Program-made: the position numbers and the translations under genes
The notes under the pieces: generated by a model
Database searches by the model: none
What the model was told of the DNA's origin: nothing
The model's input: the letters and a program-made list of their open reading frames with translations, nothing else
Shown here: one piece after another, positions 35,614 through 45,349 of the stretch
Position numbering within the stretch: position 1 is the stretch's first letter
Layout: every line of letters starts with the position of its first letter
Source of the DNA: Actinomycetota bacterium
GTDB taxonomy: Bacteria > Actinomycetota > Acidimicrobiia > Acidimicrobiales > MedAcidi-G1
Assembly (NCBI GenBank): GCA_014381745.1
Contig: JACNLA010000032.1
Span: 1-64,000 of the forward strand
DNA length: 64,000 nt
Reading direction: 5' to 3'

Positions 35614-37686
35614 CTAGTTCAGGACGAGTTCATCCTCGGCCACCCCGACGATGACGGTGTCTCCCTCGCCGTAGCCGCCGTCAAGGAGGCGTATCGCCAG
35701 CGGGTCGGCCACCCGGCGCTGGATGACGCGCCTCAGTGGGCGGGCACCAAATGCGGGGTCGAAGCCCTCCTCGGCGAGCAGGTCCCGGGCCTCGGCATCC
35801 ACGTCAAGGGTGATGCGTTGCTCGGTGAGCCTCTCGGCTAGGACGTCCAGCTGGCGGTCAACTATGAGGCGAAGGTCCGCTGGTCGGAGTTCGTTGAAGC
35901 GCACGATCTCGTCGATCCGGTTCACGAACTCGGGCTTGAACACGTCCAGCGGATCTCCGACCAGATTGGAGGTCATTACCACCACGGTGTTGGAGAAGTC
36001 CACGGTCCGGCCCTGACCGTCGGTGAGGCGGCCGTCGTCCAGCAGTGCCAGCAGCACGTCGAACACGTCAGGGTGGGCCTTTTCCACCTCGTCCAGGAGC
36101 AGTACCGAGTAGGGGCGACGCCGGACAGCCTCTGTCAGTTGTCCGCCGTCCTCGTGGCCGACGTAGCCGGGAGGGGCACCTATGAGGCGGGAGACCGAGT
36201 GGCGCTCGAGGTATTCGCTCATGTCGATGCGCACGAGGGACCGTTCGTCGTCGAACAGGAAGTCGGCGAGGGTGCGGGCCAGCTCGGTCTTGCCGACACC
36301 GGTGGGTCCAAGGAAGAGGAAGCTGCCGAGGGGCCTGCCCGGATCCGCAAGGCCTGACCTGCTCCGGCGCAGGGCATTGGACACTACTGAGACGGCATCG
36401 CTCTGGCCGATTACACGCTCTGAGAGCACGCCTTCGAGGTGTACGAGGCGGTCGGCTTCGCTGGCCAGCAGCCGGGTGGTCGGGATGCCGGTCCAGGCTC
36501 CTACGACCCGGGCGATGTCCTCAGCCTGTACCTCTTCGCGGAGCATCGGGTCGTCGCCCTGGCAGGCTGCAAGGGTCTCGCCGGCCTCCAGTATCTGTTG
36601 TTCAAGTTCTGGGATGCGTCCGTAGCGGAGAGCGGCCGCCTGTTCCAGGTCAGCCTCGCGTTCGACAAGTTGGGCAAGTCCCTCGAGGTCCTCCTTCAGG
36701 CATCGGAGGTCGTCGATGGCCGACTTCTCGGTCTGCCACTTGTCTCTCAGGGTCGAGAGCTGCTGTTCCAGGTCGGTCAACTCGGCGTCGAGCACCTCGA
36801 GACGTGCCTTTGACTCGTCGTTTGACTCGTCGGCCAGCGCCAGGCGCTCGATCTCAAGCTGGCGGTGGCGCCGGTCGATGATGTCAATATCGGTCGGCAC
36901 CGAGTCGATCTCGATGCGCAGCTGGCTGGCCGCCTCGTCCATCAGGTCGATGGCCTTGTCGGGCAGGAAGCGGTCTGTGATGTAGCGGTCCGAGAGGATG
37001 GAGGCGGCGATGAGGGCGCCGTCCTGGATGCGCACACCGTGGTGGACCTCGTAGCGCTCCTTGAGGCCGCGCAGGATTGCGATCGTCTCGTCGGTGTCGG
37101 GCGGTTCGACCATGACCTTTTGGAAGCGACGCTCGAGCGCCGGGTCGGATTCGACGTGTCTGCGGTACTCGTCGAGGGTGGTGGCTCCGATCATGCGGAG
37201 GCGGCCACGGGCCAGCATCGGCTTGAGCATGTTTCCGGCGTCCATGGCCCCCTCGGCTGCGCCCGCTCCGACAACGGTGTGTAGTTCATCCAGGAAGGTG
37301 ATGATCTCGCCGTCGGATTCGTCGACCTCGGTCAGCACGGCCTTCAGCCGTTCCTCGAACTCGCCGCGGTGTGAGGTGCCGGCGATGAGGGAGGGGAGGT
37401 CCAGCGCGATTACGCGACGGTCGCGGAGCGAGCCCGGCACGTCGCCTTCGATGATGCGTGAGGCGAGGCCCTCGGCTATCGCTGTCTTGCCGACGCCGGG
37501 TTGACCGATGAGGACGGGGTTGTTCTTGCGTCGGCGCGACAGGACCTGGATGACCCGACGGATCTCGTCGTCGCGGCCGATCACGGGGTCGAGGCTTCCC
37601 TGGCGGGCTTCAGCGGTGAGGTCTCGACCCCAGACATCGAGGGGTGTGGGGGTGTTTTCGGGAGTCTGGTCGACCGGTTGGGGCAT
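35614..37686 (-). CDS. clpB: ClpB-type ATP-dependent disaggregase lacking the N-terminal domain
   Basis: 690-residue Hsp100 chaperone with two AAA+ modules: Walker [10 protein letters not shown] near 62 with Walker B TFLDELHT, then Walker [10 protein letters not shown] near 462 with [15 protein letters not shown] coiled-coil middle domain (about 260-380) sets ClpB apart from ClpA/ClpC. The 150-residue Clp_N substrate-binding domain of typical ClpB (about 860) is absent. The protein begins [10 protein letters not shown], near the normal start of the first AAA+ module. ATG 37686 is preferred to GTG 37695, because AGAGG lies 8 bases before it. Promoter and operator-like dyads lie upstream. Confidence 0.88.
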   Translation of the reverse strand: MPQPVDQTPENTPTPLDVWGRDLTAEARQGSLDPVIGRDDEIRRVIQVLSRRRKNNPVLIGQPGVGKTAIAEGLASRIIEGDVPGSLRDRRVIALDLPSLIAGTSHRGEFEERLKAVLTEVDESDGEIITFLDELHTVVGAGAAEGAMDAGNMLKPMLARGRLRMIGATTLDEYRRHVESDPALERRFQKVMVEPPDTDETIAILRGLKERYEVHHGVRIQDGALIAASILSDRYITDRFLPDKAIDLMDEAASQLRIEIDSVPTDIDIIDRRHRQLEIERLALADESNDESKARLEVLDAELTDLEQQLSTLRDKWQTEKSAIDDLRCLKEDLEGLAQLVEREADLEQAAALRYGRIPELEQQILEAGETLAACQGDDPMLREEVQAEDIARVVGAWTGIPTTRLLASEADRLVHLEGVLSERVIGQSDAVSVVSNALRRSRSGLADPGRPLGSFLFLGPTGVGKTELARTLADFLFDDERSLVRIDMSEYLERHSVSRLIGAPPGYVGHEDGGQLTEAVRRRPYSVLLLDEVEKAHPDVFDVLLALLDDGRLTDGQGRTVDFSNTVVVMTSNLVGDPLDVFKPEFVNRIDEIVRFNELRPADLRLIVDRQLDVLAERLTEQRITLDVDAEARDLLAEEGFDPAFGARPLRRVIQRRVADPLAIRLLDGGYGEGDTVIVGVAEDELVLN

Positions 37687-37709
37687 TCGTTGCACCTCTC
37701 ATCTTGATA

Positions 37710-37732
37710 TTCTCAGCGTATGTCACTGAGAA
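37710..37732 (-). promoter_or_regulatory. Operator-like inverted repeat upstream of clpB
   Basis: TTCTCAG, 9-nt spacer, CTGAGAA: perfect 7-bp arms just downstream of the predicted transcription start. Position suits a heat-shock repressor. The sequence does not match the HspR HAIR consensus (CTTGAGT-N7-ACTCAAG) or CIRCE. Confidence 0.5.
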
Positions 37733-37741
37733 ATCCTGATA

Positions 37742-37759
37742 AGAAGTGTATCAACTTCT
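37742..37759 (-). promoter_or_regulatory. Second dyad overlapping the clpB promoter
   Basis: AGAAGT, GTATCA, ACTTCT: perfect 6-bp arms. It covers the -10 box and part of the spacer. Confidence 0.35.
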
Positions 37760-37773
37760 GAGGACCATGTAAA
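37745..37773 (-). promoter_or_regulatory. Sigma70-type promoter of clpB
   Basis: Minus strand: -35 TTTACA (37768-37773), 17-bp spacer, -10 TACACT (37745-37750). Predicted start near 37738, giving a leader of about 50 nt that contains the inverted repeat. Confidence 0.55.
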
Positions 37774-37806
37774 CAGGCCTCAACCGGTGTTTCAGCAGGT
37801 CCCGCC

Positions 37807-39120
37807 TCAGCCGTTCACCGAAAATGAGGAGTTGGGGTTGATCTCACGGTTGCGCCTGTAGAAGCCCATGTTCATGTCGAGGCCCGTGAACAGGCCGGTG
37901 ACCACCAGCGGGTCGGCATCGTGGTCATGGCCCTTTTCGACAGCGTCGATCAACTCGGCCATGCAGTAGCCGGCAACCGGTGCGTTCTTGAACTGGTTCC
38001 CACTCGAGCCGATGGCCACGTAGAAGCCATCCAGATCCGTCCGGTCATAGATGGGGATCCAGTCGTCGGACACGTCGTAGAGGTCAACGATGCCCTTCTT
38101 TTCGTTGGGCACCCCGAGGCTCGGCATCCGCCGGGCAAGGCGTAGCACCTGGGCGTTCCACTGGTCGTCTGAGACGACGTTGTCGTAGTCGTCGGGATCG
38201 TCCACCCAGACCTGCGGATCGCACGGCGGATCCTCGGAGCCGATGAGGATGTTGTTGCCCGACTCGGGTCGAACGTAGATGGCCAGGTCCGAGTCGGAGG
38301 TGTGGAGGCCCTCACTCTCGAAGTCGATTCCCGCCGGTGACGGCACATGGTGCACCTCGTGGCGTAGTGCCTTTGTCTTGATGTTCATCGAGTCGTAGAC
38401 ACCGGCCATCTTGTTGATGACGAACGAGTGCGGTCCGGCAACGTTCACGACGATGGGGGCATCGACCTCGGTTCCGTCGGCGAGCGTGATACCGGCGACC
38501 CGGCCGTCGACCTGGCGGACAGCCGTCACCTCGGCGTTGAAGATGAAGTTTCCACCCTTGGCCTCGGCTGCCCGTTGCAGGTTGTGGGTCGCCAACTGCG
38601 GGTCGCTCACGTAGCCCGAGTCAGGGGTGAAGAGGCCGCCGACCAGCTCGCCTTCTGGCTCGGCCCAGAAGCGGTCGTCCTCGGGCCGTGTCGGTTCACC
38701 GTGGGTGCCGTGTTCGAAGAACGGCACCCGTTCGGCCATGGTGGCGTTGTCCCAGACCTCGTAGGGAACACCGACATCGTCGAAGAGGGGCAGCACCTTT
38801 TCGTGGTGGCCTCCCTCGAGCATGAACAACACGGTTCCCGACTGCATGTAGATGGCGTGGCCCCGCTCATCGTCGGAGTCCAGATAGCCCGACCAGTCCT
38901 TCCAGTAGCCGAAGCCCTCGTAGGCCATCGCCACACCGTCATAGGTCGAGTAGTGGGCTCTCACGATGGCGCAGGAGTTGCTTGTGGAGCCGTAACCCGA
39001 GGTTGGCAGCTTGTCCACGTTGAGCGTCCGGTAGCCCTTCTTGGCCAACTCGAATGCCACTGCCGCACCGATAATTCCTGCGCCGATGATCACGGCGTCG
39101 TACTGCTTGTTCTCACTCAT
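37807..39120 (-). CDS. FAD-dependent oxidoreductase of the DAO/sarcosine oxidase beta family
   Basis: 437-residue flavoprotein beginning AVIIGAGIIGAAVAFELAKKG (dinucleotide-binding fold). SYVSDPQLATHNLQRAA and FYVAIGSSGNQFKNAPVAGYCMAELI are typical of sarcosine/glycine-oxidase-like enzymes. It may oxidise an N-methylated or other amino acid; the substrate is not deducible. ATG 39120 has AGGAG 11 bases upstream. Lies 120 bp after lhgO on the same strand. Confidence 0.83.
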   Translation of the reverse strand: MSENKQYDAVIIGAGIIGAAVAFELAKKGYRTLNVDKLPTSGYGSTSNSCAIVRAHYSTYDGVAMAYEGFGYWKDWSGYLDSDDERGHAIYMQSGTVLFMLEGGHHEKVLPLFDDVGVPYEVWDNATMAERVPFFEHGTHGEPTRPEDDRFWAEPEGELVGGLFTPDSGYVSDPQLATHNLQRAAEAKGGNFIFNAEVTAVRQVDGRVAGITLADGTEVDAPIVVNVAGPHSFVINKMAGVYDSMNIKTKALRHEVHHVPSPAGIDFESEGLHTSDSDLAIYVRPESGNNILIGSEDPPCDPQVWVDDPDDYDNVVSDDQWNAQVLRLARRMPSLGVPNEKKGIVDLYDVSDDWIPIYDRTDLDGFYVAIGSSGNQFKNAPVAGYCMAELIDAVEKGHDHDADPLVVTGLFTGLDMNMGFYRRNREINPNSSFSVNG

Positions 39121-39240
39121 GGATGTGTCTGCTCCTGGAGTTTCCGGGTGGCGCTCAGCCACGCATCCGATTGCGCGCGGGAGCGTACATGGGGGCGCCT
39201 GAAGCTGGGCCATGACGTCCCAAGTTCTTGGCCTGTCAGA

Positions 39241-40458
39241 TCATGTGGAGCGTCTGGGCAGTTCGGAGGCCACCCTGGATGCCACCAACTGACCAATTTC
39301 GAGCGAGGCCGTGGCAGCCGGAGACGGAGCGTTGACCACGTGCAGCGACATGTCTCCACCGACCAGGTGAAAGTCGTCGAGGAGGTTCCCACCGACGTCG
39401 ACGGCCTGGGCCCTGACCCCGGCTTCGGTCCTGTGCAGGTCGTGTGGGTCCAATCCGGGAACCAGTGCCTGGGCCGATGCAGCGAATCGTCGCCTGCTGA
39501 GCGACCTGGCTGACTCCGCCAGCCCGACACGCAAGTAGCGGCGGGCCAGCCTGAGAGAACCCGGCCATGACAGGGTCGATGCCAGGTCGCGGGGGGAAAT
39601 GTCACGCCAGCGGTAGCCCTCCCGGGACAGTGCGACGACGGCGTTTGGTCCTGCATGGACATGACCGTCAAGCCCGCGTGTCAGGTGGACCCCCAGGAAC
39701 GGGAGGCGTGGGTCCGCCACCGGGTAGATGAGGCCCCTCACGAGATCGGCCGAGGTGCCGGTCACGTCGAGGTACTCGCCCCGGAAGGGAACGATCCTTG
39801 CGCCCGGATTCGTTCCAGACCCGAGGGCGACCCTGTCGCTTTGCAGGCCTGCACAGCCGACCAGATACCTGGAACCTAAGGATCCACCTGAGGTTTCGAT
39901 ATTCCAAGTGCCACCTGTGCGTGTAGCCCTCCGGTACCCGGTGCCGGTCATGATCGACCCACCTCGTGAGATGACCCGGCGAGCCAACTCGTTTGCCACG
40001 CCTACAAAGTCGGCCCGCCCCGTCGAGGGCACATGAAGTGCAGCGACGCACGTTACGTGCGGCTCCAGTTCACGTGCTGCATCAGGGGAGAGTCGAGACA
40101 CCGGTACTCCGTTGGCGGCTGCCCGTGCGGCCAGGGCATCCAGACGCGGGACCTCCTCGTCAGCGGTCGCCACGATCAGCTTTCCGCAGCGGTCGTGGGG
40201 GATGGCGTTGTCGACACAGAAGTCGACCATGCTGTCGATGCCCCGGACTGCCAGGTCCGCTTTACGGGTGCCCGGCGTGTAGTAGATCCCGGCGTGGAGG
40301 ATCCCGCTGTTGTGGCCGGTCTGGTGCGAGGCCACCCGGGGTTCCTTCTCGAGAACCGTGACGCCGATACCTCGCAGGCGCAACTGCAGTGCGTCGGCGG
40401 TCGCCAGGCCGATGATTCCACCACCCACGACAACCACGTCGCTTGGGGGATCAGCCAT
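39241..40458 (-). CDS. lhgO: L-2-hydroxyglutarate oxidase
   Basis: 405-residue DAO-family flavoprotein. VVVVGGGIIGLATADAL binds FAD. HQTGHNSGILHAGIYYTPGT near 45-65 and PFRGEYLDV followed by GLIYPV and HAGPNAV are LhgO-specific blocks. It returns L-2-hydroxyglutarate to 2-oxoglutarate, a metabolite-repair or lysine-catabolism step, with electrons to oxygen or quinone. Only 46 bp separate it from ald upstream, so they may be co-transcribed. Confidence 0.88.
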   Translation of the reverse strand: MADPPSDVVVVGGGIIGLATADALQLRLRGIGVTVLEKEPRVASHQTGHNSGILHAGIYYTPGTRKADLAVRGIDSMVDFCVDNAIPHDRCGKLIVATADEEVPRLDALAARAAANGVPVSRLSPDAARELEPHVTCVAALHVPSTGRADFVGVANELARRVISRGGSIMTGTGYRRATRTGGTWNIETSGGSLGSRYLVGCAGLQSDRVALGSGTNPGARIVPFRGEYLDVTGTSADLVRGLIYPVADPRLPFLGVHLTRGLDGHVHAGPNAVVALSREGYRWRDISPRDLASTLSWPGSLRLARRYLRVGLAESARSLSRRRFAASAQALVPGLDPHDLHRTEAGVRAQAVDVGGNLLDDFHLVGGDMSLHVVNAPSPAATASLEIGQLVASRVASELPRRST

Positions 40459-40504
40459 GTGTCGACGCTACCGGTGGTCGACCCACCGGTAGACCCGGGT
40501 GCAG

Positions 40505-41626
40505 CTAGCGGAGGTTGAGGGCCTCGAGGGGAGCAACGAAGTCGAGGTCGAACGTGTCGGCGACCGCCCTGTCGGTTATGACGCCGGCGCAGACGTTGAG
40601 GCCGTTCAGCAGGTGCGGGTTGCCACGCAGGGCGGCATCGGTTCCCTGTTCGGCAAGCGCCAGCGTGAACGGGAGCGTGGCGTTTGAGAGCGCCAGCGTC
40701 GAGGTCCGGGGTACTCCGCCGGGCATGTTGGCGACGCAGTAGTGGACGATGCCGTCGACGACGAAGGTTGGGTCGGTGTGGGTTGTGGCCCGGGTGGTCT
40801 CAAAGCAGCCGCCCTGGTCCACTGCGACGTCGACCAGCACAGAGCCGTCGCGCATGCGGGAGAGCATCTCGCGTGTTACCAGCCGTGGCGCCTTGGCTCC
40901 CTTTACGAGGACTGCGCCGATCACGAGGTCTGCGTCAAGGACGGAGGCCTCAAGTTCGGCGCCGGTTGAGAAGACGGTTCGGACCCGGCTGCCGAAGCGC
41001 TTGGAGAGTGCGTCGAGCACGGCAGGGCTTCGGTCCAGCACGGTCACATCGGCACCCATGCCGACCGCCATCTCGGCTGCGTTTTCACCGACGACGCCTC
41101 CGCCGATGATCACCACCTTCCCGGGTCGTACACCGGGAACCCCACCGAGCAGAAGACCGGCGCCACCCTGGGTGGCCTCGAGGGCGTGGGCGCCGGCCTG
41201 GATGGACATGCGCCCGGCTATCGCCGACATCGGCGCCAGCAGCGGCAGGCGTCCGGCATCATCGGTGACGGTTTCGTAGGCGATGCACGTGGCACCACTG
41301 GCCAGAAGGTCGTCGGTCTGGGGCCGGTCAGCAGCCAGGTGAAGGTAGGTGAAAAGCGTGTGGTGGGGCTTCAGGCGTGCGCGCTCCACTGCCTGTGGCT
41401 CCTTCACCTTGACGATCATCTCCGCAGTGTCGAAGACCTCGTCTGCGCTTCCCGCAATGGCTGCTCCGGCCTCTTTGTACTCGGCGTCACCAAATCCTGC
41501 GCCGAGCCCGGCATCGCTCTCGACGACGACGTTGTGGCCTCGGGAGGTCAGCTCGCCTACGACGCCAGGTGTGAGGCTGACCCGTCGCTCAGCCGTCTTG
41601 ATCTCTGCGGGTACTCCGATATCCAT
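40505..41626 (-). CDS. ald: Alanine dehydrogenase
   Basis: 373 residues, the standard length. The N-terminus [20 protein letters not shown] carries the pyruvate-binding Arg/Lys region; YLHLAAD holds the active-site His; [13 protein letters not shown] binds [14 protein letters not shown] is a family signature. It interconverts L-alanine and pyruvate plus ammonia. A longer in-frame start lacks family similarity. Divergent from an Lrp/AsnC regulator, the usual partner of ald in actinobacteria. Confidence 0.94.
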   Translation of the reverse strand: MDIGVPAEIKTAERRVSLTPGVVGELTSRGHNVVVESDAGLGAGFGDAEYKEAGAAIAGSADEVFDTAEMIVKVKEPQAVERARLKPHHTLFTYLHLAADRPQTDDLLASGATCIAYETVTDDAGRLPLLAPMSAIAGRMSIQAGAHALEATQGGAGLLLGGVPGVRPGKVVIIGGGVVGENAAEMAVGMGADVTVLDRSPAVLDALSKRFGSRVRTVFSTGAELEASVLDADLVIGAVLVKGAKAPRLVTREMLSRMRDGSVLVDVAVDQGGCFETTRATTHTDPTFVVDGIVHYCVANMPGGVPRTSTLALSNATLPFTLALAEQGTDAALRGNPHLLNGLNVCAGVITDRAVADTFDLDFVAPLEALNLR

Positions 41627-41744
41627 CGCACCTATCCCATGTGAGTGGTTGTGGAAGCAGGCTGTCTGGCCTCCTGATCGGAGGAACGCTAGGGGAGAAT
41701 TGACGCTGTCGGATTGCGGAGATGGGCGCAAGTAGTCATATGAG

Positions 41745-41759
41745 CACAATATGGTTGTG
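41745..41759. promoter_or_regulatory. Dyad in the ald/lrp divergent region
   Basis: CACAA-TATGG-TTGTG, perfect 5-bp arms, 14 bp before the regulator start. It is a candidate binding site for the Lrp-like regulator controlling itself and ald. Confidence 0.35.
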
Positions 41760-41772
41760 TGAAACTAGGCTG

Positions 41773-42258
41773 ATGAGCATGGAACATGCAGAGAAAGCTC
41801 TTGATGGTGTGGATCGTGCCATCCTGGACCTGTTGCAACAGGACGGCCGGATCGCCAACGTGGACCTTGCCGAAGAGGTCCACCTCTCCCCGTCAGCCTG
41901 CCTGCGCCGTGTCCGGCGCCTCGAGGAGGGCGGCTACATAGACCGCTACGTGGCCCTTGTGGATCCCTCGGCTGTCGGTCTCGGAACCGATGTATTCGTC
42001 GAGATAACCCTCGTCGGTCAGGCCGAGGCCACGCTCGACGCGTTCGAGGCGGCTGTAGCAGACCGACCAGAGGTCATGAGATGTCACCTCATGGCCGGGG
42101 ACTTCGACTACCTCGTGCACGTGGTCGTCAGCGACGTATCTGATTACGAAGCGCTGCACAGGACGCACCTCGCCCAGCTACCCGGTGTGGCCCGCATGGT
42201 CTCCAGCTTCGCCCTGCGACCTATCTGTGACCGGACCGCCTACCCGATCGGCCGGTAG
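41773..42258 (+). CDS. Lrp/AsnC family transcriptional regulator
   Basis: 161 residues: N-terminal HTH (LDGVDRAILDLLQQDGRI, LSPSACLRRVRRLEEGGYI) and C-terminal RAM ligand-binding domain (MAGDFDYLVHVVV). Feast/famine regulators next to ald normally activate it in response to alanine. ATG 41773 or 41779 are both possible starts. Ends 21 bp before a convergent F420 oxidoreductase. Confidence 0.92.
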   Translation: MSMEHAEKALDGVDRAILDLLQQDGRIANVDLAEEVHLSPSACLRRVRRLEEGGYIDRYVALVDPSAVGLGTDVFVEITLVGQAEATLDAFEAAVADRPEVMRCHLMAGDFDYLVHVVVSDVSDYEALHRTHLAQLPGVARMVSSFALRPICDRTAYPIGR

Positions 42259-42279
42259 CCGGTTCGGTTACCCAGTTGG

Positions 42280-43191
42280 TCAGAGGAGGCTCTTGAGTAG
42301 CGCTCTCGTCCTGGCGAACTCATCGGTGGAACGCCCGAACTCGAGGGCGGTGAAGTCCGTGGCCCCGGCCCGCTCCAGTTCGGCGATCTGTGAGGTCACC
42401 TCGTCCTCGGAGCCGATCACGGCTACCTGGCCGGGGTTGTCGACACCCTCCCGGTCGAGCATCGCCCGGTAGGAGGGAAGTTCCCCGTAGATGGAGAAGA
42501 TCTGAGCTGCCGCCTCACGGACGGCGTCGGCGTCGTCTGTTACGCACACGGGGAGGCTGCAGACAATCCGCGGCTCAGGTTTGCCGGCATCGGCCGCCGC
42601 TTCGTTCATTCGGGGCCGGATGTGTTCCTCGATGGTGCGCGGACCGACCATCCAGAGAATCGTCCCGTCGGTTCGCCGACCGGTAACGCGCAGCGCCTGT
42701 TCGCCAAGGGCCGCGACCATCACAGAAGGAGCGCGTTCGGTGGGGCGGGTCGATTCGAAGTGCGCCGTGAAGGCCTCACCGTCGTAGTCGGCGCGGCCGT
42801 CGGCGAGGATCGGCATCAGCACCTCCAGGTAGTCGATGAGGTGGCGGATTGGCTTGTCGAACGACAGCCCCAGGTAGCCCTCGATGACCGGCTTGTGGGA
42901 CAGCCCGATTCCGAGCACGAGGTTGCGATCGCCCAGCACCGCCTGGGTGGTCAGAGCCTGGCCGGCCAGCATGGTCGGGTGTCGGGGGAAGGTGGGGATG
43001 ACTGCTGTACCGAACTCCAGCCCCGGAGCCGCATCAGCGACCGCAGGAAAGACCGTGAGGGCGTCGATGAGGCCGGTCTGGGCCAGCCACCACCCCGAGA
43101 AACCGTCCTCGGCGGCCGCTGCCGCATGCTCTCTGAGCCGACCCACGTCGGCGTGCAGCAGTTCTGCTGAGGCGTTGATGGCGATCTTCAT
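42280..43191 (-). CDS. LLM-class F420-dependent oxidoreductase
   Basis: 303-residue luciferase-like flavin/F420 enzyme (GFSGWWLAQTGLIDALTVFP; GTAVIPTFPRHPTMLAGQAL; LVLGIGLSHKPVIEGYLG). This resembles the actinobacterial TIGR03564-type family, whose members are predicted to bind F420. Substrate unknown. The second F420-type enzyme in the window, supporting an F420-using host. Followed upstream by an SRPBCC gene 15 bp away on the same strand. Confidence 0.87.
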   Translation of the reverse strand: MKIAINASAELLHADVGRLREHAAAAAEDGFSGWWLAQTGLIDALTVFPAVADAAPGLEFGTAVIPTFPRHPTMLAGQALTTQAVLGDRNLVLGIGLSHKPVIEGYLGLSFDKPIRHLIDYLEVLMPILADGRADYDGEAFTAHFESTRPTERAPSVMVAALGEQALRVTGRRTDGTILWMVGPRTIEEHIRPRMNEAAADAGKPEPRIVCSLPVCVTDDADAVREAAAQIFSIYGELPSYRAMLDREGVDNPGQVAVIGSEDEVTSQIAELERAGATDFTALEFGRSTDEFARTRALLKSLL

Positions 43192-43206
43192 CCGGTCCTC
43201 CGTCGT

Positions 43207-43641
43207 CTATCGGTTCCCAGATTCGACCACGGCTGCCAGCCGGTCGACGAACCCGGTGATGAAGCGTTCTGCGTCGGCGATGAAGGCGTCGCCGGAGCCG
43301 TCGGCCGGCGGGTCGATGACGAGTGACCAGGACATGAGACAGGCGTCGCCCTCGTCAACGAAGGCCGTCGTGCCCTGGTACAGGCCAACCGGTGCACCAG
43401 AGAGTTCGTACACACGTCGCCAGGGTGGCTCAAAGGAGATGACCGTCTCTGTCAGATCAAGGCCACCCAGTCGGAACTCGAGAACTGCATCCAGGCCGTG
43501 TGGGGCTGGGGTCCCGTCGGCTGTGTATTCGCCGATTCCAGCCAGGATCATCTCGTGGAGCGTGTCCCACGCCACCTGGCGGGTGACCGCCAGCCGACGT
43601 TCGACCACGAAGGTCCGGTAGGTCTTCCTCTCAGCGCTCAC
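43207..43641 (-). CDS. SRPBCC family protein
   Basis: About 144 residues with a START/Bet v1-like pattern (TFVVERRLAVTRQVAWDTL at the N-terminus, SFEPPWRRVYELSG in the middle, a long C-terminal helix FITGFVDRLAAVVE). These small hydrophobic-ligand-binding domains have no fixed function. GTG 43641 is preferred; GTG 43668 is the longest frame. Lies between the F420 oxidoreductase and the gamma-glutamyltransferase-like gene, all on the minus strand with short gaps. Confidence 0.65.
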   Translation of the reverse strand: MSAERKTYRTFVVERRLAVTRQVAWDTLHEMILAGIGEYTADGTPAPHGLDAVLEFRLGGLDLTETVISFEPPWRRVYELSGAPVGLYQGTTAFVDEGDACLMSWSLVIDPPADGSGDAFIADAERFITGFVDRLAAVVESGNR

Positions 43642-43688
43642 CCGTTGATCATGCCCCGTCGGCGGCACCGGTGCCCGATTCAGACGGA

Positions 43689-45251
43689 TCAGAAACCGGC
43701 AGCCTCGCCAACGACAGAGCGCGGATCGGCTGCACCGCTGAGACCGCCGTCGACCACCTCGATGCAGTGGGCATGACCGAAGTTGGCCCTTCCGACCCGT
43801 GCACGATGGCCTCTGTCAGCCAGGCCGCTAGCCCAGCCGGCGGGTGCATGCTCTTCGACCACGACCTCCACCGAGTCGACATCGTCCCACGTGCCGAATC
43901 CGGACCCGCCAGCCAGGATCCATCGGCCACCACCGACCACGTGTCCGGCGTCGGCTCCATCGAACAGCAGCCTCACCAGCATCTGAAGGACCACCTGAGG
44001 TTGGGCGTCGGCACCCATGGTTCCCAGCACGGCCCGAAGACGACCGTCGGGGTGTGCGACCAGCGCTGGAGCCAGCGTGTGGGGTGGACGCCGTCCGGGC
44101 CCGTAGCCGGCTGGATGGTCGGGGTCCACGTTGAAGCCCAGACCGCGGTTGTGGAGAAATATCCCCAAACCCGGCAGGGTCAGGTGGCTGCCAAATCCGT
44201 CTGCATTCGACTGGATGAGCGATACGGCCATGCCCTTGCCGTCGACTGCGCACATGTACATGGTGTCGCCCTCGTGCCAGGAATCGCCCAGGGCCGCCGC
44301 CCGGTCCGGTGTGATCGCCTCGCGGCGTGGGACCAACCGGTCATCGCCGACGAGACAGGGACCATCGGCGTGCTCGTGCAGGACGTCGGGTCGGTCAAAG
44401 CCGGCTTGGCGTGCCGATTCAACCAAAAGGTGTGCACGCAGTGGGTCGTCCTCCGGGGGAAGGTCCAGCCCCTCAGCTATCCGGGCAGCAGCCAGGGACA
44501 GGTAGCCCTGCGAGTTGGGTGGAACCGTCCAGACCCGGTGCCCCCAGACATCGGTACCGAGTGGGTCCACCCAGGTGGCACCCGGGGAATCAAGGTCGGC
44601 GATTGAATACTCACCGTCGCCGACGGCAAGCAACTCGTCTCCGAACCGCCCCTTGTAGACGGCGTCTCGCCCGCCCGAGCCGAAGGCGCGGAGCACCGAG
44701 GCGACACCGGGGCGTGTCACGACATCCCGGGCGGTGGACAACCCCGCGAAGTCGTCACCACCCGGTATGTCCTGCACCGCCCGTGCCGCCTCCACAAGCA
44801 GTGGCGAGGCGGTGAAGCCCTTCTCAGCAAGGCTGACGGCCCGGGCCACAAGGTCCGGCAGGGGCACGGACCCGAACCGCTGGTGGAGCGCCCACCATCC
44901 GTCCACGCACCCGGGAACTGGAACCGACCGGATGTCGCCGCGGTGGGGCATGGAGGTAAGGCCGTCGGCCAGGAGCCCATCAAGGTCCGCACCTGATCCA
45001 GCCCTTCCGGATGCGTTGAGACATGCTGGCGGGCCTGAGCCGGTGTGGATCAGGGCGAACAGGTCTCCTCCCAGCCCGCACATGTGCTGTGCAGTTACCG
45101 ACAGCACGGCGTTTGTGGCGATAGCTGCGTCGACGGCGTTTCCACCAGCAGCAATGACGTCTACTCCGGCCCGGGTGGCCAGCGAGTCGATGCTTGCCAC
45201 CATTGCGGTTTCGGTTCGCCGGAGTTGGCTTCCCCAGGGGGCCCTCGTCAT
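43689..45251 (-). CDS. Gamma-glutamyltransferase family protein
   Basis: 520-residue Ntn-hydrolase. It has ATRAGVDVIAAGGNAVDAAI near the start, GLGGDLFALIH, and the autocleavage site in GDTMYMCAVDGKGMAVSLIQS, where Thr near 329 would become the nucleophile. GRRPPHTLAPALV is conserved C-terminally. No signal peptide is visible, unlike classic periplasmic GGT, so a cytoplasmic acylase-type role is possible. It might transfer or hydrolyse gamma-glutamyl groups; substrate unproven. Confidence 0.85.
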   Translation of the reverse strand: MTRAPWGSQLRRTETAMVASIDSLATRAGVDVIAAGGNAVDAAIATNAVLSVTAQHMCGLGGDLFALIHTGSGPPACLNASGRAGSGADLDGLLADGLTSMPHRGDIRSVPVPGCVDGWWALHQRFGSVPLPDLVARAVSLAEKGFTASPLLVEAARAVQDIPGGDDFAGLSTARDVVTRPGVASVLRAFGSGGRDAVYKGRFGDELLAVGDGEYSIADLDSPGATWVDPLGTDVWGHRVWTVPPNSQGYLSLAAARIAEGLDLPPEDDPLRAHLLVESARQAGFDRPDVLHEHADGPCLVGDDRLVPRREAITPDRAAALGDSWHEGDTMYMCAVDGKGMAVSLIQSNADGFGSHLTLPGLGIFLHNRGLGFNVDPDHPAGYGPGRRPPHTLAPALVAHPDGRLRAVLGTMGADAQPQVVLQMLVRLLFDGADAGHVVGGGRWILAGGSGFGTWDDVDSVEVVVEEHAPAGWASGLADRGHRARVGRANFGHAHCIEVVDGGLSGAADPRSVVGEAAGF

Positions 45252-45313
45252 CCTCGCAGTCTTACAGGTGTTCGAAGAGCAGATCGCCGGCCTCGTTCAC
45301 GGTGTTGCCAGCC

Positions 45314-45322
45314 TGTGATAAT
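45314..45322 (+). promoter_or_regulatory. Extended -10 promoter of the selenoprotein gene
   Basis: TGTGATAAT, a TGn plus GATAAT box, 27 bp before the ATG. GAGGAG at about 45336-45341 could serve as ribosome-binding site, followed by a further GGAG near 45343. Confidence 0.45.
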
Positions 45323-45349
45323 CGCCGCAGATACGAGGAGACGGAGTCC

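Noticed and set aside
37710-37732. HspR HAIR or CIRCE element
   Set aside because: The arms TTCTCAG/CTGAGAA and the 9-nt spacer do not match either consensus. It is kept only as an unnamed operator-like dyad.
38428-39513. 361-codon plus-strand open frame
   Set aside because: Antisense to two FAD oxidases with clear family signatures; composition is that of a shadow frame.
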